Below are positions 7,455-10,273 of a DNA stretch of 10,273 nt, piece after piece. Numbering within the stretch: the first letter of the stretch is position 1; the number at the start of each line of letters is the position of its first letter. Made by a program: the position numbers and the translations under genes. The notes below the pieces were generated by a model. The model worked only from the letters and a program-made list of their open reading frames with translations. It made no database searches and was not told where the DNA came from. This stretch comes from Pseudomonadota bacterium (lineage in GTDB: Bacteria > Bdellovibrionota > Bacteriovoracia > Bacteriovoracales > Bacteriovoracaceae): the NCBI GenBank assembly GCA_023432655.1, contig JAEYUK010000085.1:1-10273 (forward strand), in the 5' to 3' direction.

Positions 7455-7460
7455 AGGGAG
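7455..7460 (+). promoter_or_regulatory. Ribosome binding site of acnA
   Basis: AGGGAG lies six bases before the ATG at 7467. It is a strong Shine-Dalgarno with good spacing and settles the acnA start. Confidence 0.75.
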
Positions 7461-7466
7461 TAATCC

Positions 7467-10160
7467 ATGTCTAGTAAAAGAATCGATTCTTTTAAAACCC
7501 GCCGGACCCTCAAAGTCGGCAATAAAAATTACGACTATTTTTCTTTAAAGGCCGCAGAGGCGGCAGGTGCCGGAGATATTGATAATCTTCCTTACTCTCT
7601 TAAAGTCTTAATGGAAAACCTTCTTCGTAATGAAGATAATTTCACTGTTTTTAGTGATGATATTAAGGCCATGGGTCAGTGGACTAAGGAGAAAAAATCC
7701 ACTCGTGAAATTAACTACTATCCTGCCCGCGTTCTAATGCAGGATTTTACTGGTGTTCCGGCGGTGGTGGATCTGGCCGCTATGAGAGACGCTATTAAGG
7801 CCGTTGGCGGTAACCCTCAAAAAATTAACCCACTCGTTCCTGTTGATCTGGTGATTGATCACTCGGTGATTGTTGATTACGCAGCTTTCCCGGAAGCTTT
7901 TGAAAAAAACATGGAACTTGAATACGAAAGAAACGGCGAGCGCTATAAGTTTCTTAAGTGGGGACAAAAAGCATTCAAAAATTTCCGCGTGGTTCCTCCT
8001 GGAACAGGTATTTGTCACCAAGTAAACGTTGAGTATCTGGCCCAAACAGTTTGGACCAAAGAAGAAGACGGAAAAGAGATCGCTTACTGTGATACTTGTG
8101 TTGGAACAGATTCACACACCACAATGGTTAACGGCCTTTCCGTTCTTGGTTGGGGTGTTGGTGGTATCGAAGCCGAAGCGGCTATGCTTGGCCAGGCCGT
8201 GACCATGCTTATTCCGGAAGTTGTGGGCTTTAAACTGACTGGTAAAACTAAAGAAGGCGTTACTGCGACAGACGTGGTTTTAACAGTGACCAACATGCTT
8301 CGTAAGAAAGGCGTGGTTGATAAATTTGTTGAATTCTTCGGCCCGGGTCTTAAAGATCTATCTTTAGCGGACCGTGCCACCATTGCGAACATGGCCCCTG
8401 AATATGGCGCGACTTGTGGATTCTTCCCGGTGGATGAAAAAACGATTGAGTATCTTCGCTTCACTGGCCGTGATGAAGACCGCGTTCAATTAGTAGAAGC
8501 TTACGCTAAAGAGCAAGGTTTCTGGAGAAACGACGCTAAAGATCCAACTTTCACGGATACTCTTGAACTTGATCTGGGAACTGTTGAACCTTCTCTTGCA
8601 GGTCCTAAGCGCCCTCAAGATAGAATTTCTCTTTCTGGTATTTCAGAAGGCTTTAAAAAAGACCTGGTTTCAGAGACTGGATTCAAAGTTAAAGCTGATG
8701 ATGCTAATAAATCTCAAAAAGTTGATGGGCATGATTTCTCTCTCTCTCATGGTGACGTGATGATTGCCGCCATCACTTCTTGTACGAATACTTCTAACCC
8801 TTCAGTTCTTATGGCCGCGGGTCTAGTTGCTAAAAAAGCGAATGCTCTAGGGCTTACGATTAAGCCATGGGTTAAAACTTCTCTTGCTCCAGGCTCAAAA
8901 GTTGTCACTGATTATCTGGAAGCTGCGGGCCTTCAGTCTGAATTAAATAAACTGGGCTTCAACCTTGTTGGTTACGGCTGTACAACTTGTATCGGTAACT
9001 CTGGTCCTCTAAAACCAGAATTCTCTAAGGCCATTAAAGACGGAAACCTTGCTACGGCCGCCGTTCTTTCTGGTAACAGAAACTTTGAAGGACGTGTTTC
9101 TCCGGATACTAAGGCCAACTACCTGGCCTCGCCTCCGCTGGTTGTGGCCTATGCCATTGCAGGTAACGTCAATATTGATCTGACAAAAGAGCCAATCGGT
9201 AAGGATCAAAAAGGGAACGACGTTTATCTTAAAGATATCTGGCCTTCATCTTCAGAAATTCAAACTGAAGTTTCGAAGAATTTGACTCCAGAAATGTTTA
9301 AGTCTCGTTACTCAGATGTATTTAAGGGTGATCTTTTCTGGCAGAAAGTTGAACTGACTGAAGGTGAAACTTACGCCTGGGATGCTAACTCTACTTACAT
9401 TAAGAACCCTCCATACTTCCAGGGTATGACTAAAGATCCTTCGCCAGTTAGTGATATTGTTTCAGCAAATGTACTGGGTCTTTTCGGTGACTCCATTACG
9501 ACTGACCATATTTCACCTGCGGGCTCATTTAAGGCCGACACTCCGGCCGGATCTTATCTGGTTTCTCGTGGAGTAAAACCTGCGGACTTTAACTCTTATG
9601 GTTCACGCCGTGGACATGATGAAGTCATGACTCGCGGAACTTTTGCCAATATCCGTCTTAAAAACGAGATGGTTAAATCCGGTAAAGAGGGTGGATTCAC
9701 TACTTTCGTTCCAACGGGCGAAGAAACAACGATCTATGATGCTTCTATGAAGTATCAGTCAGAGAATAAACCACTGGTCGTTGTGGCCGGTAAAGAATAC
9801 GGCACGGGTTCTTCTCGTGACTGGGCGGCCAAAGGGACTCGTCTTCTTGGAATTAAGGCCGTGATCACTGAGAGCTTTGAGCGTATTCACCGTTCTAACC
9901 TTATCGGTATGGGAGTTATTCCTCTTCAGTTTACAGGTGGAGCAACTCGTAAGAGTTTAAACCTTGATGGAACTGAGGAAATCACCATCCACGGCATCGC
10001 TGATATGAAGCCAAAAGCTCAGTTAAACGCTGAAATTAAGCGTAAGAATGGAGAAGTGACAAAAGTGGTTCTTCACTCGCGTATCGATACCGCTAATGAA
10101 CTTGAGTACTACAAAAACTCCGGTATTCTTCACTACGTTTTAAGAAATCTTAACAAGTAA
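7467..10160 (+). CDS. acnA: Aconitate hydratase, AcnA/IRP1-type
   Basis: This 897-residue protein is a monomeric [4Fe-4S] aconitase that converts citrate to isocitrate through cis-aconitate in the TCA cycle. Its length matches AcnA (891 in E. coli). The N-terminus ([17 protein letters not shown], 41-57) is typical of the AcnA/IRP group and unlike AcnB. Visible motifs are [19 protein letters not shown] (91-109), DHSVIVD (131-137), [10 protein letters not shown] (211-220), [11 protein letters not shown] (313-323), the cluster ligand Cys439 in [10 protein letters not shown], Cys505 and Cys508 in [25 protein letters not shown] (674-686), [20 protein letters not shown] (711-730) and [18 protein letters not shown] (774-791). 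All three cluster cysteines are present, so the enzyme should be active. AcnA-type proteins can also bind RNA when the cluster is lost; nothing here tests that. It stands alone as a transcription unit, with its own promoter and a terminator just after the stop. Confidence 0.97.
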   Translation: MSSKRIDSFKTRRTLKVGNKNYDYFSLKAAEAAGAGDIDNLPYSLKVLMENLLRNEDNFTVFSDDIKAMGQWTKEKKSTREINYYPARVLMQDFTGVPAVVDLAAMRDAIKAVGGNPQKINPLVPVDLVIDHSVIVDYAAFPEAFEKNMELEYERNGERYKFLKWGQKAFKNFRVVPPGTGICHQVNVEYLAQTVWTKEEDGKEIAYCDTCVGTDSHTTMVNGLSVLGWGVGGIEAEAAMLGQAVTMLIPEVVGFKLTGKTKEGVTATDVVLTVTNMLRKKGVVDKFVEFFGPGLKDLSLADRATIANMAPEYGATCGFFPVDEKTIEYLRFTGRDEDRVQLVEAYAKEQGFWRNDAKDPTFTDTLELDLGTVEPSLAGPKRPQDRISLSGISEGFKKDLVSETGFKVKADDANKSQKVDGHDFSLSHGDVMIAAITSCTNTSNPSVLMAAGLVAKKANALGLTIKPWVKTSLAPGSKVVTDYLEAAGLQSELNKLGFNLVGYGCTTCIGNSGPLKPEFSKAIKDGNLATAAVLSGNRNFEGRVSPDTKANYLASPPLVVAYAIAGNVNIDLTKEPIGKDQKGNDVYLKDIWPSSSEIQTEVSKNLTPEMFKSRYSDVFKGDLFWQKVELTEGETYAWDANSTYIKNPPYFQGMTKDPSPVSDIVSANVLGLFGDSITTDHISPAGSFKADTPAGSYLVSRGVKPADFNSYGSRRGHDEVMTRGTFANIRLKNEMVKSGKEGGFTTFVPTGEETTIYDASMKYQSENKPLVVVAGKEYGTGSSRDWAAKGTRLLGIKAVITESFERIHRSNLIGMGVIPLQFTGGATRKSLNLDGTEEITIHGIADMKPKAQLNAEIKRKNGEVTKVVLHSRIDTANELEYYKNSGILHYVLRNLNK

Positions 10161-10166
10161 TTTCAC

Positions 10167-10192
10167 AGGGGCCCCGATCAGAAGGGGCCCCT
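10167..10192 (+). terminator. GC-rich hairpin terminator after acnA
   Basis: AGGGGCCCC (10167-10175) and GGGGCCCCT (10184-10192) form a perfect 9-bp stem with an eight-base loop, starting seven bases after the acnA stop. It is followed by TCTCTGTACATTCCC and then a T-rich run (10208-10220), so the U-tract is not immediate. Each arm is itself a palindrome (GGGGCCCC), which allows other pairings. Confidence 0.65.
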
Positions 10193-10196
10193 TCTC

Positions 10197-10226
10197 TGTA
10201 CATTCCCTTTTTCTTCCTTTTACAAT
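10197..10226 (+). promoter_or_regulatory. Possible promoter of the downstream dehydrogenase gene
   Basis: TACAAT at 10221-10226 (five of six matches to TATAAT) lies 18 bases after TGTACA at 10197-10202 (four of six matches to TTGACA). The -10 ends only six bases before the ATG at 10233, so transcription would begin at or next to the start codon. The -35 is weak. Confidence 0.35.
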
Positions 10227-10232
10227 AGAATC

Positions 10233-10273
10233 ATGAATAAATTAAAAAACAAATCGGCCCTCATCACTGGTGG
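10233..10273 (+). CDS. Probable short-chain dehydrogenase/reductase (N-terminus only)
   Basis: Thirteen complete codons and part of a fourteenth are present before the window ends: MNKLKNKSALITG, then a codon starting GG (Gly). A short basic stretch followed by ALITGG is the usual start of an SDR-family protein, where the first beta strand leads into the glycine-rich NAD(P)-binding TGxxxGxG loop. The substrate cannot be told. No Shine-Dalgarno is visible before the ATG, and the -10-like TACAAT is so close that the mRNA may be leaderless. The gene is separated from acnA by a terminator and is probably its own unit. Confidence 0.65.
   Translation, partial: MNKLKNKSALITG

Larger units (their letters stand above)
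7318..7466. other. Divergent intergenic region between the small membrane-protein genes and acnA
   Basis: This 149-base gap holds the minus-strand Shine-Dalgarno at 7324-7330, the likely acnA promoter and its A/T-rich upstream tract. It also contains an imperfect 12-base palindrome around GGTACC (7362-7373). No clear promoter for the minus-strand pair was found. Confidence 0.5.

Noticed and set aside
8084..8464. A 126-codon minus-strand frame inside acnA
   Set aside because: It is antisense to the conserved region of aconitase ([10 protein letters not shown] onward) and has Ser/Thr/Pro-rich shadow composition.
1..10273. A hidden defence, mobile or CRISPR system
   Set aside because: No repeat array, transposase, integrase, attachment site or toxin-antitoxin pair was seen on either strand; apart from the small paralog pair and the exported protein, the genes are standard metabolism.

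Overview
The window carries a stretch of central carbon metabolism from a Gram-negative-type bacterium of moderate GC, roughly the low 40s percent by eye. The dense intergenic spacing, AT-leaning codon use and a complete sucA-sucB-lpd operon next to an acnA-type aconitase fit the Bacteriovorax/Peredibacter side of the Bdellovibrionota. That taxonomic guess rests on overall impression only; no marker gene is present.

Layout: a partial minus-strand gene for an unrecognised exported protein (1-847) runs off the left edge. It is divergent from a three-gene plus-strand operon coding for the 2-oxoglutarate dehydrogenase complex: E1 (sucA, 1012-3747), E2 (sucB, 3764-4984) and E3 (lpd, 4997-6400). 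A good sigma70-type promoter lies at 947-975. The operon meets two convergent minus-strand genes (6421-6810 and 6898-7317), which code for small paralogous proteins with two membrane segments and a C-terminal domain resembling the bacterial PH (bPH2/DUF304) fold. A GC-rich hairpin at the convergence probably ends transcription from both sides. Divergent from the small genes is acnA (7467-10160), followed by a strong GC hairpin and the first 13 codons of a probable short-chain dehydrogenase/reductase (10233 onward). No stretch longer than 300 bases lacks a gene; the two larger gaps (848-1011 and 7318-7466) are promoter regions.

Functionally, aconitase makes isocitrate, and the ODH complex oxidises 2-oxoglutarate, the product of isocitrate dehydrogenase, to succinyl-CoA. 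The operon supplies its own E3, so the whole complex can be made from one transcript. The metabolic genes look intact, with all recognisable catalytic motifs.

The least ordinary part is the small paralog pair at 6421-7317. Comparing the two shows that the downstream copy has an in-frame TAA in its former N-terminal leader, and that its true stop codon forms the loop of the shared terminator hairpin. I see no CRISPR array, mobile element, tRNA or rRNA, and no convincing sign of a new defence or mobile system.
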